Position numbers and translations under genes: made by a program. From an uncultured Prevotellaceae bacterium (GTDB lineage: Bacteria; Bacteroidota; Bacteroidia; Bacteroidales; Bacteroidaceae): 50,838 nt of DNA. This document shows, piece after piece, positions 43,378-50,838 of this stretch (within the stretch, counting starts at the first letter, position 1; each line of letters begins with the position of its first letter). The notes beneath the pieces were generated by a model that saw only the letters and a program-made list of their open reading frames with translations, was not told the DNA's origin and searched no databases. The DNA lies in the NCBI GenBank assembly GCA_902794405.1, contig CADBHI010000030.1, positions 1 through 50,838 on the forward strand. The letters run 5' to 3'.

Positions 43378-45306
43378 TCATTTTTCATCACGCGGCACCT
43401 CGAGCACAAAGCGCGAACCGCCAGTATAGGTGGTATCGAGGTAAAGGTCGCCGCCGAGCAACACGGCAAACTGCTTCGAAATGCTCAGGCCTAAACCTAA
43501 TCCCTCGCCGAAGTCATCGAGCTTCTCGAACTGCATGAACACGCTGTCGCGACTCTCCTCGGGAATGCCAGGACCGTTGTCCTCGACCATGAAGCGCACT
43601 ATGCGGGCGCCGCCTCGAACGCGGAGCGTAACGGTGTCACCTGTGGTATATTTCAGGGCGTTGTCGAGTAGTTCGGCAAGAATCTTGGTCAGGATGTCAC
43701 GATTAGTGAAGATGTTCATCGTAGCGGGCAAGTCGCTGTCGATGGTCAGGATGAACGTCTTGTCGAACAGCACGCCATAGTTCATGCGGAATATATCGAC
43801 AACACTCTGCGCGAACTCGTTGACATTGATAATATCGTGGCGTTTCACCTTCTCTTTCTTGTCAATGATTGTAGCAGCAGCCATCAGTTTGTTCACCATG
43901 TGGCTGACAGAAATGGTATTCTTCAGCATGGTGTCAGAGATTTCCTTGATTTCATTCTCAGGAATATGGCCGAAGTTGTCGCGCAGCACCTGGGCAAAGC
44001 CCAAGATAATATTGAGGGGCGTACGTATCTGGTGTGACATATCCTGCAGGAAGGCAGACTTCTGGCGCAGGGCTTCAATGGCATTCTGGCTGGCCTGCGA
44101 CAGTTCCTGATTGCGTTGTTCACTCTCGGCATTGATAGCCTGTAACCTTCCCACGTGATCGTCGAGCGTGGCCTGCATGGTGGCAAAGTTGTTCTGCAGT
44201 CGGCCGATGACGTCGGGACGCTCTGTAGAAGGCATGTGTTCGTCGAAATGGCCGTCGGCAATCCTGCGTGCCTGACCGGAAAGCTGTTCCAGAGGGGCAA
44301 TGAAGCGGGTCACGGTGCGACGACAGAAGTAGAGCATGAGCAGCAGACCGATGAGCACCAGCGGTACGACGAAATAGGTTAGGCGGTTGTAGCTGACGAA
44401 GATGTCGTCCTCAGTACAGACGAGGGCAATGCTCCAGCCTGCCTGGGGAATGGGACGATAGAAACAGATGTAGGTCACGCCGTTGGCCGTCACGTCGAGC
44501 ACTCCCGACTTGCCCGCCAGCATTTCGTGGCCAAGGGCGATGAGACCGGGCTGAAGCAAAGGGTCTACCTCATCGAAGATGGTGGTCTTGACCAGTCGGT
44601 CGGCCTCAGGATGTACGAAATAGCGACCATCCTTGCCCAGCATCAGGGTATAGGAATCCGGATAGGGTTTCTCGGCAGTAATGGCCTCAGACAGGAGCGG
44701 CAGGGAGATGTCGGTAGAAAAGACACCAATGATGCGTCCGTCGGAGCTATAGAGCGGGTCGCAATAGGAGGCTATCATGACCTCGGACGAGAGCGTACCC
44801 TCGTTGTAGTCATCGAAGGGATCAACCCACACGGCCTTCCCAACCTCGCGCGGGGTCTTGTACCACACCTTTTCAAAGTACTCATACTCAGCTTCGCGAA
44901 CAGTTTCAATGCTGTCGCCCTTGCGCACAGAATAGGCCGAGAAGTAACGGCCAAGCTGCGGGAAGAAATCAGGCTCGGTGGTGATGGAGCAGCTGTTGAC
45001 GTGAGGATTAAGCTCCACCACACGACGCGAATAGGCCAACAGCGAGTCGGGCTGCATATTGGCCTGAGCCTGCCAATAGAAGTTGTGGGTAGCCACCTCG
45101 GCCTCGTCCAAGTAGTTGATGACGCGCAGGCTAATGTTGTCGAGGAGACACTCGGCACGCTGGTAAGCCTCCTTCCTGACCTTCTCCTTCGACTTGACTG
45201 CCACCCAGCCAATGGCCACGACAAAGACCACCAGCATGCCGATGAGAATGCCGACGGAAATGCGCTGGGCAAGGGACTGACGGATATAACTAACTGGATT
45301 GGTCAT
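43378..45306 (-). CDS. dCache sensor histidine kinase
   Basis: 642 residues. A membrane helix (about 17-38), a periplasmic dCache domain (about 40-305, with FSTDISLPLLSEAI and PQAGWSIALV), a second helix (about 311-328), HAMP, then HisKA with phospho-acceptor His425 (FLQDMSHQIRTPLN) and HATPase_c with AELLDNALKYT, VEDNGPGIP and GEGLGLGLSISK. No receiver or DNA-binding domain is fused, so it needs a separate response regulator, which is not in this window. The ATG at 45306 overlaps the preceding sensor gene by 17 bases. The preceding protein shares its layout up to HisKA. Position inside a xylanase/esterase operon suggests it reads hemicellulose signals. Confidence 0.88.
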   Translation of the reverse strand: MTNPVSYIRQSLAQRISVGILIGMLVVFVVAIGWVAVKSKEKVRKEAYQRAECLLDNISLRVINYLDEAEVATHNFYWQAQANMQPDSLLAYSRRVVELNPHVNSCSITTEPDFFPQLGRYFSAYSVRKGDSIETVREAEYEYFEKVWYKTPREVGKAVWVDPFDDYNEGTLSSEVMIASYCDPLYSSDGRIIGVFSTDISLPLLSEAITAEKPYPDSYTLMLGKDGRYFVHPEADRLVKTTIFDEVDPLLQPGLIALGHEMLAGKSGVLDVTANGVTYICFYRPIPQAGWSIALVCTEDDIFVSYNRLTYFVVPLVLIGLLLMLYFCRRTVTRFIAPLEQLSGQARRIADGHFDEHMPSTERPDVIGRLQNNFATMQATLDDHVGRLQAINAESEQRNQELSQASQNAIEALRQKSAFLQDMSHQIRTPLNIILGFAQVLRDNFGHIPENEIKEISDTMLKNTISVSHMVNKLMAAATIIDKKEKVKRHDIINVNEFAQSVVDIFRMNYGVLFDKTFILTIDSDLPATMNIFTNRDILTKILAELLDNALKYTTGDTVTLRVRGGARIVRFMVEDNGPGIPEESRDSVFMQFEKLDDFGEGLGLGLSISKQFAVLLGGDLYLDTTYTGGSRFVLEVPRDEK

Positions 45307-46744
45307 TGGCAACTTTCAACATTTTATCAAGCAGGTCGACTACAATCTGCGTCTGAACGTCAACTGTGTGAGCCAGCCTGACTATTTCATCATGGGTCAA
45401 ACGGCTGTGCTCCTGCCCCATGCGACTGACGGCAAGGCTAATCTCGATGACAGGAGAAGAGAGCTGGTCGGTAGCACTATGGATGAAGGCGGCCTTCGCA
45501 TTCTCTTCCTCCTTCACATGCATATAGGCAATACGCAACTCCTCTCCACGCTCATCAATACTCTTGCGCTGCTCCGTAATCTTCTCTAAATAGACAGCCA
45601 AAGACTGTTGCATGGCACGGAACGCTCGCTGCAAATGACCAATCTCGTCCTGACGGGAGGTGTCGGCAATGGCCACGTCGAAGTGACCTTCTGCCAATTT
45701 CTGAGCAGACTTGTCAAGCCGATAAAGGGGCAGCAGCTGCCCTGCAATGTGGAAGAGGCTGAACAACAATAGCACCAGAAGGCCAACAATGGTAACAATG
45801 ATGACCAGCCGGAGCAGTTGATGATAGGATTCGAAGATCTCGTCAGAGGGGCAAAAGATGTTAAGGCTCCAGTCCGGATTCCTGGACGGACAGTAGAATA
45901 CGTAGTATTCCGTGTCCCCGAGCCGCAGAACGATACTGCCACTCTCACCATTCTTCATCGCCTCAGCCAACCGTTGGCCCTCTTCGCTGGGATACATTTC
46001 AAGCTGATTCTTGAGGGAACCGGGATTGAGCATCGTAGTGTCGGGATGGATAATGAACGAGCCTTGACGGTTCATTACCGAGCAATAGGTATTGGGGAAC
46101 GGACGTGTACTCTGAATAGTGAGCGACAACCGGTCGAGTGCAATATCGACAGAGATGACTCCCACAGGCAACTTGTGCTCCTTATCGGTGGGATGATAGA
46201 ACGGGACGTTGTAAGAGGTAATGGCGCGGTTGATATACTGGCTCACCTCCGAAGGATCAGACCACTCGGCAGTTCCCGTCTTCAAAGCATTGGCAAACCA
46301 CGACTGCTCATCGTATTTGGTGTTGCTGTAATTGTCGGAACCAACGATATTGTGGTCTAAACGCTGGTTGTAGACCATGAAGTAATGGCCCTTGCTGGGA
46401 TAATAGTCAGGGCGGAAGGCGATGTTACAGCCTTCGATGGAGGGATTGGTTTCGAGCATCTGACGGCTCAAGCCCATCATGGCTTCAGGATAATCGATGT
46501 GCTGTTCTATAGCCCACCTCATGTTGCGAACAGCCGTTTCTATCTTCGACAATTCATTGTCAATGGTGAGTGAGGCAGATTCGAGCGTGGCAAGAGCCTT
46601 CTGGGTGGCCTCTTCCTCCAATGCCCGATGAGCAAACCAAAGCATAATCCAGAGCACAGCTACAAACAGAATAGTAGCTATGGTGACTATCCACAACGAC
46701 AAGCGTGCAGACAGACTGCTCAGGATATGTGGTTTGATCATCAT
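45290..46744 (-). CDS. Truncated dCache sensor without phospho-acceptor His or ATPase domain
   Basis: 484 residues. A membrane helix (about 15-38), a dCache domain (about 40-300, with VGVISVDIALDRLSL and YYVFYCPSRNPDWSLNI), a second helix (about 310-332), HAMP and a HisKA-like dimer helix pair. The H-box aligns as IHSATDQLSSPV against LQDMSHQIRTPL of the next gene, so the acceptor His is Asp426. The protein ends at the second HisKA helix (KMLKVANDQSS), with no ATPase domain. It cannot autophosphorylate but could pair with the full kinase through matching coiled helices. Its ATG overlaps the GH8 stop (ATGA) and its end overlaps the kinase start by 17 bases, so all three are translationally coupled. 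Confidence 0.85.
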   Translation of the reverse strand: MMIKPHILSSLSARLSLWIVTIATILFVAVLWIMLWFAHRALEEEATQKALATLESASLTIDNELSKIETAVRNMRWAIEQHIDYPEAMMGLSRQMLETNPSIEGCNIAFRPDYYPSKGHYFMVYNQRLDHNIVGSDNYSNTKYDEQSWFANALKTGTAEWSDPSEVSQYINRAITSYNVPFYHPTDKEHKLPVGVISVDIALDRLSLTIQSTRPFPNTYCSVMNRQGSFIIHPDTTMLNPGSLKNQLEMYPSEEGQRLAEAMKNGESGSIVLRLGDTEYYVFYCPSRNPDWSLNIFCPSDEIFESYHQLLRLVIIVTIVGLLVLLLFSLFHIAGQLLPLYRLDKSAQKLAEGHFDVAIADTSRQDEIGHLQRAFRAMQQSLAVYLEKITEQRKSIDERGEELRIAYMHVKEEENAKAAFIHSATDQLSSPVIEISLAVSRMGQEHSRLTHDEIVRLAHTVDVQTQIVVDLLDKMLKVANDQSS

Positions 46745-48135
46745 TGCTGTGGGAATATGACGCGATAGTTACCACTCAGGTGCATGAAGGCGAAGAGTCG
46801 GAGCAAACCGTCGTAGTAGGCATCGAAGTAGCCGTCCTCGAATGGCTCGTGCTTGGCATTCCATAATGCATCCACAAACTCCTTGCTCTTTTCGTGGCTA
46901 CACATGACCGAAGCTGCAGCCGACGTAGCCACCAGACCGATAGAATGGCGCAATTTACGGAAGCCGCCTGCGCCTAAGATCTCGTTACCCTCGGGCAGCG
47001 TGCCGTCCTTGCGGTACTGATCCACGAACTTGTCGACGCCCTGGCTATAGAAGAAGTTCTGAATCTTCTCACCATACTGGCGCTGCCATTCTGCATCAGC
47101 ACAACTCCACTCGTAGTCGAGGGCAATGTTCATTGGCACTCGCCAGGAGTCGTAGCGGAAGTTATTATTGCCATTACGAGGAGGAGCCTGAGGTGCCCCA
47201 CCCTGCTGACCCTGCGGTCGGTTCGGGAAACGGAATCCTTGCATCTCACTACCGTCGAACTGGCACTGGTCACCGTTCAGGCCCGTCTGCTCATCGATAC
47301 ACTTGTGCAAGAACTCACGGCTCTTTTGAGCGCATTCATTCCAATAGTCAGAGCGTCCGTCGTCGCCCCACTTGGCCCACACCTCATAGAAAGCGGGAAT
47401 ATGGTAGCTGGGATCGGTGAAACGCTGGCCAAAGCCATCAGGGGTGAAGGTAATGAGCTTGGTTTCAGGGTCGATGAGGTACATCTTCTGAGTAGTGGGC
47501 TGCTGTCCGTTAGCATTCGGCTGTTGGCCGAAGCCACCAAAGCCGCCAAAACCACCAAAGCCCTGACGGGGCTCGGGGGTATACTCCTTGGGCTGTATGC
47601 AGTTCAGAATGCGCTGTGCTTCTGCCTTGTAGTTAATGCCCGTTTGATCACCCCAGCGATTGGAGGCAAAAATCAATGCAGTAATGAAGTAGAGCTCTCC
47701 GTCGCTGGCGGCACCATCGGCATTACGAGTGCCGTCAGTTTTGCAACTCCAGGCAAAATAGCCCTCGCGTATGCCGCTCTGGTGCTGCATATACTTACGC
47801 GTCCAGCGCCACAGACGGTCAAAGATATCCTTCTCTCCAAACTGTACGGCAATCATCATGCCATACGACATACCCTCAGTACGGGCATCATGGTTCTTGA
47901 TATCAGAAACATAGCCCATGGTGTCTCCTACTTCAAAGTACACTTTATTGGGACCACGGAATACATCGTTAAAAACTTCCTGTACTTTCGCGTCAACGTC
48001 GGCAGGCTTATAGCCCATCTCTACAAGGACATTACGGTACTGACGTGTTTCAAAGCCTCCCTTTGTCCAAGGGGTTAAGGCAAACAATTCCATACTGGCA
48101 ATGAGCAGTATGACAGTTGATAATAACTTCTTCAT
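46741..48135 (-). CDS. GH8 xylanase, possibly reducing-end xylose-releasing
   Basis: 464 residues from ATG 48135 (an upstream ATG at 48198 lies before the promoter box and is rejected). Signal MKKLLSTVILLIASMELFAL. GH8 marks are Glu87 (DARTEGMSYGM, acid) and Asp241 (FTDPSYHIPAFYEVWAKWG, base). The PSYHIPAFYE form is seen in the xylanase branch, including reducing-end xylose-releasing exo-oligoxylanases, so xylan or xylo-oligosaccharide is the likely substrate. Two Gly/Gln/Pro/Asn-rich loops interrupt the barrel (residues 191-215, GFGGFGGFGGFGQQPNANGQ, and about 310-330, RPQGQQGGAPQAPPRNGNNN), unusual for GH8. First gene of the five-gene operon. Confidence 0.9.
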   Translation of the reverse strand: MKKLLSTVILLIASMELFALTPWTKGGFETRQYRNVLVEMGYKPADVDAKVQEVFNDVFRGPNKVYFEVGDTMGYVSDIKNHDARTEGMSYGMMIAVQFGEKDIFDRLWRWTRKYMQHQSGIREGYFAWSCKTDGTRNADGAASDGELYFITALIFASNRWGDQTGINYKAEAQRILNCIQPKEYTPEPRQGFGGFGGFGGFGQQPNANGQQPTTQKMYLIDPETKLITFTPDGFGQRFTDPSYHIPAFYEVWAKWGDDGRSDYWNECAQKSREFLHKCIDEQTGLNGDQCQFDGSEMQGFRFPNRPQGQQGGAPQAPPRNGNNNFRYDSWRVPMNIALDYEWSCADAEWQRQYGEKIQNFFYSQGVDKFVDQYRKDGTLPEGNEILGAGGFRKLRHSIGLVATSAAASVMCSHEKSKEFVDALWNAKHEPFEDGYFDAYYDGLLRLFAFMHLSGNYRVIFPQQ

Positions 48136-48159
48136 GTTGGTAATCATATATAAACGCTG

Positions 48160-48167
48160 CAAAGATA
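48160..48167 (-). promoter_or_regulatory. -7 box TATCTTTG of the GH8-sensor-kinase operon
   Basis: TATCTTTGCAGCG on the minus strand, 24 bases before ATG 48135. No matching -33 element at the usual distance. Confidence 0.5.
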
Positions 48168-48241
48168 ACGAATAATCGTCGCAACCACTTTTCTCCATGT
48201 AGCAGAAGCTATTCCAAATGTTTCAACAAGAGACAAAAAGA

Positions 48242-48283
48242 GCGCCATTCGTGAAAACAGATAGCGACTTTCACGAATGGCGC
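48242..48283 (-). terminator. Strong terminator of the lipoprotein gene
   Basis: GCGCCATTCGTGAAA (48242-48256) pairs perfectly with TTTCACGAATGGCGC (48269-48283). Read on the minus strand it is followed by CTTTTTG, the right orientation for the gene ending at 48307. Confidence 0.85.
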
Positions 48284-48306
48284 AACAAATATGAAGTTTC
48301 TAAGGC

Positions 48307-49113
48307 TTACTTCACAAGAGCGTTACGGGCGAAGTTGATCTTGTCCTTAGCCTCAGCCAGCTGCGAACGAAGCTCGTCAACAGTCGTAGCATTGAGTACC
48401 TGGAGAGGACGGAGGGCCTCAATAACGGGCTGGATGTCAGCATCGAACTCTGAGAGACGATCCAGAGCATCAAGAATCAGCACAACACGGAAAGTAGAGT
48501 TGGCTGCAATCTCGTCGGTGAAAGAAGCCAGGAACTTCTCCGTATTCTGGTTTGCAACAAACAGTTCCTCAACGAGCGAAGCTGCTGCGAGCTGCCAGAA
48601 ATAGTTGATACGACCGTTCTCCTCCATAGCATCGTAGAGCTGTTCGGTAGTCTCATAGATAGAAGAAGCATTTTGAATAGCCTTGAACGAAGGATCATTG
48701 ATTTCGGCGACAAGTTTGGAGATAGCCTTCTCATACTCATCAGTCGGCATCTCATAGAGCTTTGCAATACGCTTATCAACGCCCAGGACGCTCAACAGAC
48801 GATACTTCTCGGCCAACGTTGCTACGTCCTCAGCCGATGACGGATTAATCAGATAGTCGGGCTTCACCTGCTTCTCTTCGGCTGTCAGTTCTACACTGCC
48901 ATCACCTTCCTTCATGAAGGGAAGCTGCTTCATCTGTCCGAGGGCTGAAGCCAGACTGTCGATATGCATCTTGATACCGGCCTCGACCTGTGCTTGTTCA
49001 AAACTCTTTACTGAATCAGCCTCTTCATTAGCCTGATTGTTCTTGTTACCGCCTCCGCATGATGCGAGGACCATTGCTGCAAAAGCTACAGCGAAAACTG
49101 ATAGTTTTTTCAT
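48307..49113 (-). CDS. Helical lipoprotein of unknown function
   Basis: 268 residues. The lipobox is VLASCGGGNKNN after MKKLSVFAVAFAAM. The mature part is nearly all helical and acidic (DSVKSFEQAQVEAGIKMHID, LAAASLVEELFVANQNTEKF). I recognise no enzyme motif. It starts 33 bp after the ABC transporter stop and probably shares its transcript; it ends at a strong terminator. A role alongside the transporter, for instance as an envelope partner, is inference only. Confidence 0.65.
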   Translation of the reverse strand: MKKLSVFAVAFAAMVLASCGGGNKNNQANEEADSVKSFEQAQVEAGIKMHIDSLASALGQMKQLPFMKEGDGSVELTAEEKQVKPDYLINPSSAEDVATLAEKYRLLSVLGVDKRIAKLYEMPTDEYEKAISKLVAEINDPSFKAIQNASSIYETTEQLYDAMEENGRINYFWQLAAASLVEELFVANQNTEKFLASFTDEIAANSTFRVVLILDALDRLSEFDADIQPVIEALRPLQVLNATTVDELRSQLAEAKDKINFARNALVK

Positions 49114-49146
49114 TGTGCAAAAATATTAATTAATACTTAATAATGT

Positions 49147-50838
49147 TCAATTATTCTCTTTTCTCATATAGCGCCCTGGCGTATCTGTCTGCAGCAGGAT
49201 AATAGCCACGATGCACATCAACAACAGAACGCTGATATTGAAATATAGCGTCGGCACAGCCGTATCGCCTATTAGTTTCTTACTACTATAGAACGGAGCA
49301 CGTCCGCAATGGTTGCGGGGTGTCATGAATATCAGACCCGTGCGACCTACGATGTATCCGTCAATGACCTCAACCATGCTGCGCTGGTCGGCACCAATCA
49401 CACAGTCTTCCAACTTGATATTATAGTTATCACGTTTCAGCTGCGCCACGGCCTCCTTTCCCTGTTCCCTGAACATTTGTGATAGCAGGTCATTGGCTTT
49501 CAATGTAGCTTTGTTTCCGCGCTTCATCAGTATATTCTCAGCACTCTTCATATAGTCGTAAAGCGACTGGTAGGAGCTGTCACCCTTATAAGGATCCATC
49601 TGACAGAATTCGGTAATCACGGGCAGGTTCTTTTCAATGACCTCCATGTGGAGAGGATTGACCGTCTTGCCACGACGTTGTTCGTCGCGCATTGTCTCTA
49701 ATTGCGACTGCAGTTCGTAGAGGAATCCCATGTTATAGAACTGGTTCTCGTATTTCTGGCAGTCAAGCTCAAAGAAAGGTTTCTCATAGCTGTTATCCGC
49801 ATACGATGTAACGGCCAGCGCTTCGTAAGACCAACGTGAGGGAATCAAATCGCCTAACAAAGGCACATTGCCCGTCGTGCTTCGAGGCGTCAAGTCTGAG
49901 AAGCTGACCACCAGTCCGCACAACAGTATTTGCGGAATTAGCAACATAGGAATACTAATGTAGATAGCAACCACAGAACTGAGACACTGTGACAGTATCA
50001 ATCCTGTCAGGCTGGCCAGGAATGATGTGACAAACAATATCAGCCACCATTGCCAGAACAGCCCATGAAGTCCCATGATGGTATTGCCCACAAGAATAAA
50101 CAACAGAGTCTGCAAAAGAGACACACCTGCCATGTAAATTATCTTCGACCATATATAGCTGCCATACGACAACTGCAGGAACTTTTCACGCTTCAACAGG
50201 GCACGGTCTCGGATAATCTCCTCTGCGCTACCGCTCATTCCAATAAATGTAGCCACAATGACAGCCATGAAGAAATAGCTCACCAAGTTCTTGTTGTCCA
50301 TGACACTATATCCCTCAGGCGGAGCATAGCGTGTCAGCAAAGCACAGACAACGGCAAGTACGGGCGCTTCTAATAGGGTGATAGCCAGATACTGGAGGTT
50401 TGTAGCCTTGGCCTTGATATTACGACGCAGGAAGATGGCAAACTGTTTCAACCGCCCAGGTTTCTTCTGATCAGACTGCGGAACGTCGCTCACATCGGGT
50501 GCCGACAATTGAGGTCTACTCTTCAGATACAACTCGTGCCATTGCTGGGGTGTCATCTTACGCTCGTCAGAGGGTTCACCGCTATCCGTCAATGCCTTCT
50601 CATCAATGATGTTCAGCACAATCTCCGGATTAACGTTTCCACATGTAGGACAGGCGCTGGTCTCTGCATCGGCATAGTTGGCAGCTTCCTTAAAATAGGT
50701 AATAGCATCAATGGGGTTTCCATCAAACACGGGATAGCCACCCCTGTCAAGCAACCACAGACGATCGAACAGCTTATAGACGTCACTTGACGGCTGATGG
50801 ATATTCGTCACTATCAGCTTGCCTTTCAGCGTCAGCTC
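49147..50838 (-). CDS. ABCG-like ABC transporter, N-terminus beyond window edge
   Basis: The frame is open from the right edge, giving about 563 residues. The first visible residues (LTLKGKLIVTNIHQPSSDVY, KLFDRLWLLDRGGYPVFDG) are the end of an ATP-binding domain, with the switch His in NIHQPSS. A linker with a CPTCGNVNPE Cys pair leads to an ABC-2 type membrane domain (five or six helices, for example LITLLEAPVLAVVCALL-like and LLQTLLFILVGN), then a soluble region of about 170 residues (YENQFYNMGFLYELQSQLET) and a final helix near the end (FNISVLLLMCIVAIILLQ). The ATPase-then-permease order is ABCG-like. The substrate is unknown; a Bacteroidota-specific exporter is the best guess. Confidence 0.82.
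   Translation of the reverse strand, partial: ELTLKGKLIVTNIHQPSSDVYKLFDRLWLLDRGGYPVFDGNPIDAITYFKEAANYADAETSACPTCGNVNPEIVLNIIDEKALTDSGEPSDERKMTPQQWHELYLKSRPQLSAPDVSDVPQSDQKKPGRLKQFAIFLRRNIKAKATNLQYLAITLLEAPVLAVVCALLTRYAPPEGYSVMDNKNLVSYFFMAVIVATFIGMSGSAEEIIRDRALLKREKFLQLSYGSYIWSKIIYMAGVSLLQTLLFILVGNTIMGLHGLFWQWWLILFVTSFLASLTGLILSQCLSSVVAIYISIPMLLIPQILLCGLVVSFSDLTPRSTTGNVPLLGDLIPSRWSYEALAVTSYADNSYEKPFFELDCQKYENQFYNMGFLYELQSQLETMRDEQRRGKTVNPLHMEVIEKNLPVITEFCQMDPYKGDSSYQSLYDYMKSAENILMKRGNKATLKANDLLSQMFREQGKEAVAQLKRDNYNIKLEDCVIGADQRSMVEVIDGYIVGRTGLIFMTPRNHCGRAPFYSSKKLIGDTAVPTLYFNISVLLLMCIVAIILLQTDTPGRYMRKENN

Noticed and set aside
48136-48198. Upstream start for GH8 at 48198
   Set aside because: The promoter -7 box at 48160-48167 lies inside that extension and a proper signal peptide begins at 48135.
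1-50838. A complete SusC/SusD-type polysaccharide utilisation locus
   Set aside because: No TonB-dependent SusC-like or SusD-like gene is present; the set is hemicellulases plus regulators only within this window.

Overview
The window reads as chromosomal DNA of a fibre-degrading Bacteroidota, most likely a gut or rumen Prevotella/Segatella/Xylanibacter relative. The evidence is the TAnnTTTG-type -7 promoter boxes before many genes (often TATCTTTGC), lipoproteins with Cys followed by Gly/Asp runs, BspA-type leucine-rich repeats, short C-terminal tails of the form GRR...KGxYIxxGKKVVV, and a dense set of secreted hemicellulases. Coding density is high and most genes look like typical moderately GC-rich chromosomal genes. 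No rRNA, tRNA or CRISPR array was found, and no SusC/SusD pair lies inside the window.

Layout. (1) 1-3500 is a decayed accessory stretch: a partial DUF4377 lipoprotein, an orphan C-terminal tail, a 483-bp element with 92-bp inverted-repeat ends, a Panacea-domain antitoxin with a frameshifted and probably shortened toxin, and a both-ends-truncated AAA ATPase. (2) 3535-33434 is the carbohydrate core: a GH3 enzyme facing a four-gene operon (GH43, GH43, GH9, Tat-type aldo/keto reductase with ferredoxin motifs), a GH10-GH97 operon, a GH43 convergent with a GH31, then a CE1 esterase-GH3-CotH-CotH operon. Together these would cut (arabino)xylan and xyloglucan-like glycans: GH10 and GH9 cut backbones, GH43 and GH31 remove side groups, CE1 removes acyl or feruloyl groups, and the GH3s finish the oligosaccharides. 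(3) 33435-40300 is a second accessory stretch: about 600 bp of repeats, an MNT/HEPN toxin-antitoxin pair, an AT-rich BspA-like LRR protein with a dockerin-like end, a nuclease remnant, a subtilase and a lipoprotein. (4) 40321-48167 (minus strand) is a five-gene operon: GH8 xylanase, a dCache sensor whose kinase core is cut short and lacks the phospho-acceptor His, a dCache histidine kinase, a CE15 esterase and a two-domain esterase. (5) 48307-50838 holds a lipoprotein and an ABCG-like transporter that runs off the window.

The most interesting signals are: the paired-sensor/GH8/CE15 operon, where a His-less truncated sensor is translationally coupled both to a glycosidase and to a full kinase; small 7-9-bp repeat elements inserted in or next to genes, including a 114-bp inverted-repeat insertion that stays in frame inside the GH31 catalytic domain; a tandem CotH pair that diverged by different domain insertions but shares a nearly identical 3' segment; and Gly/Phe/Gln-rich low-complexity segments that recur in six of the secreted enzymes.
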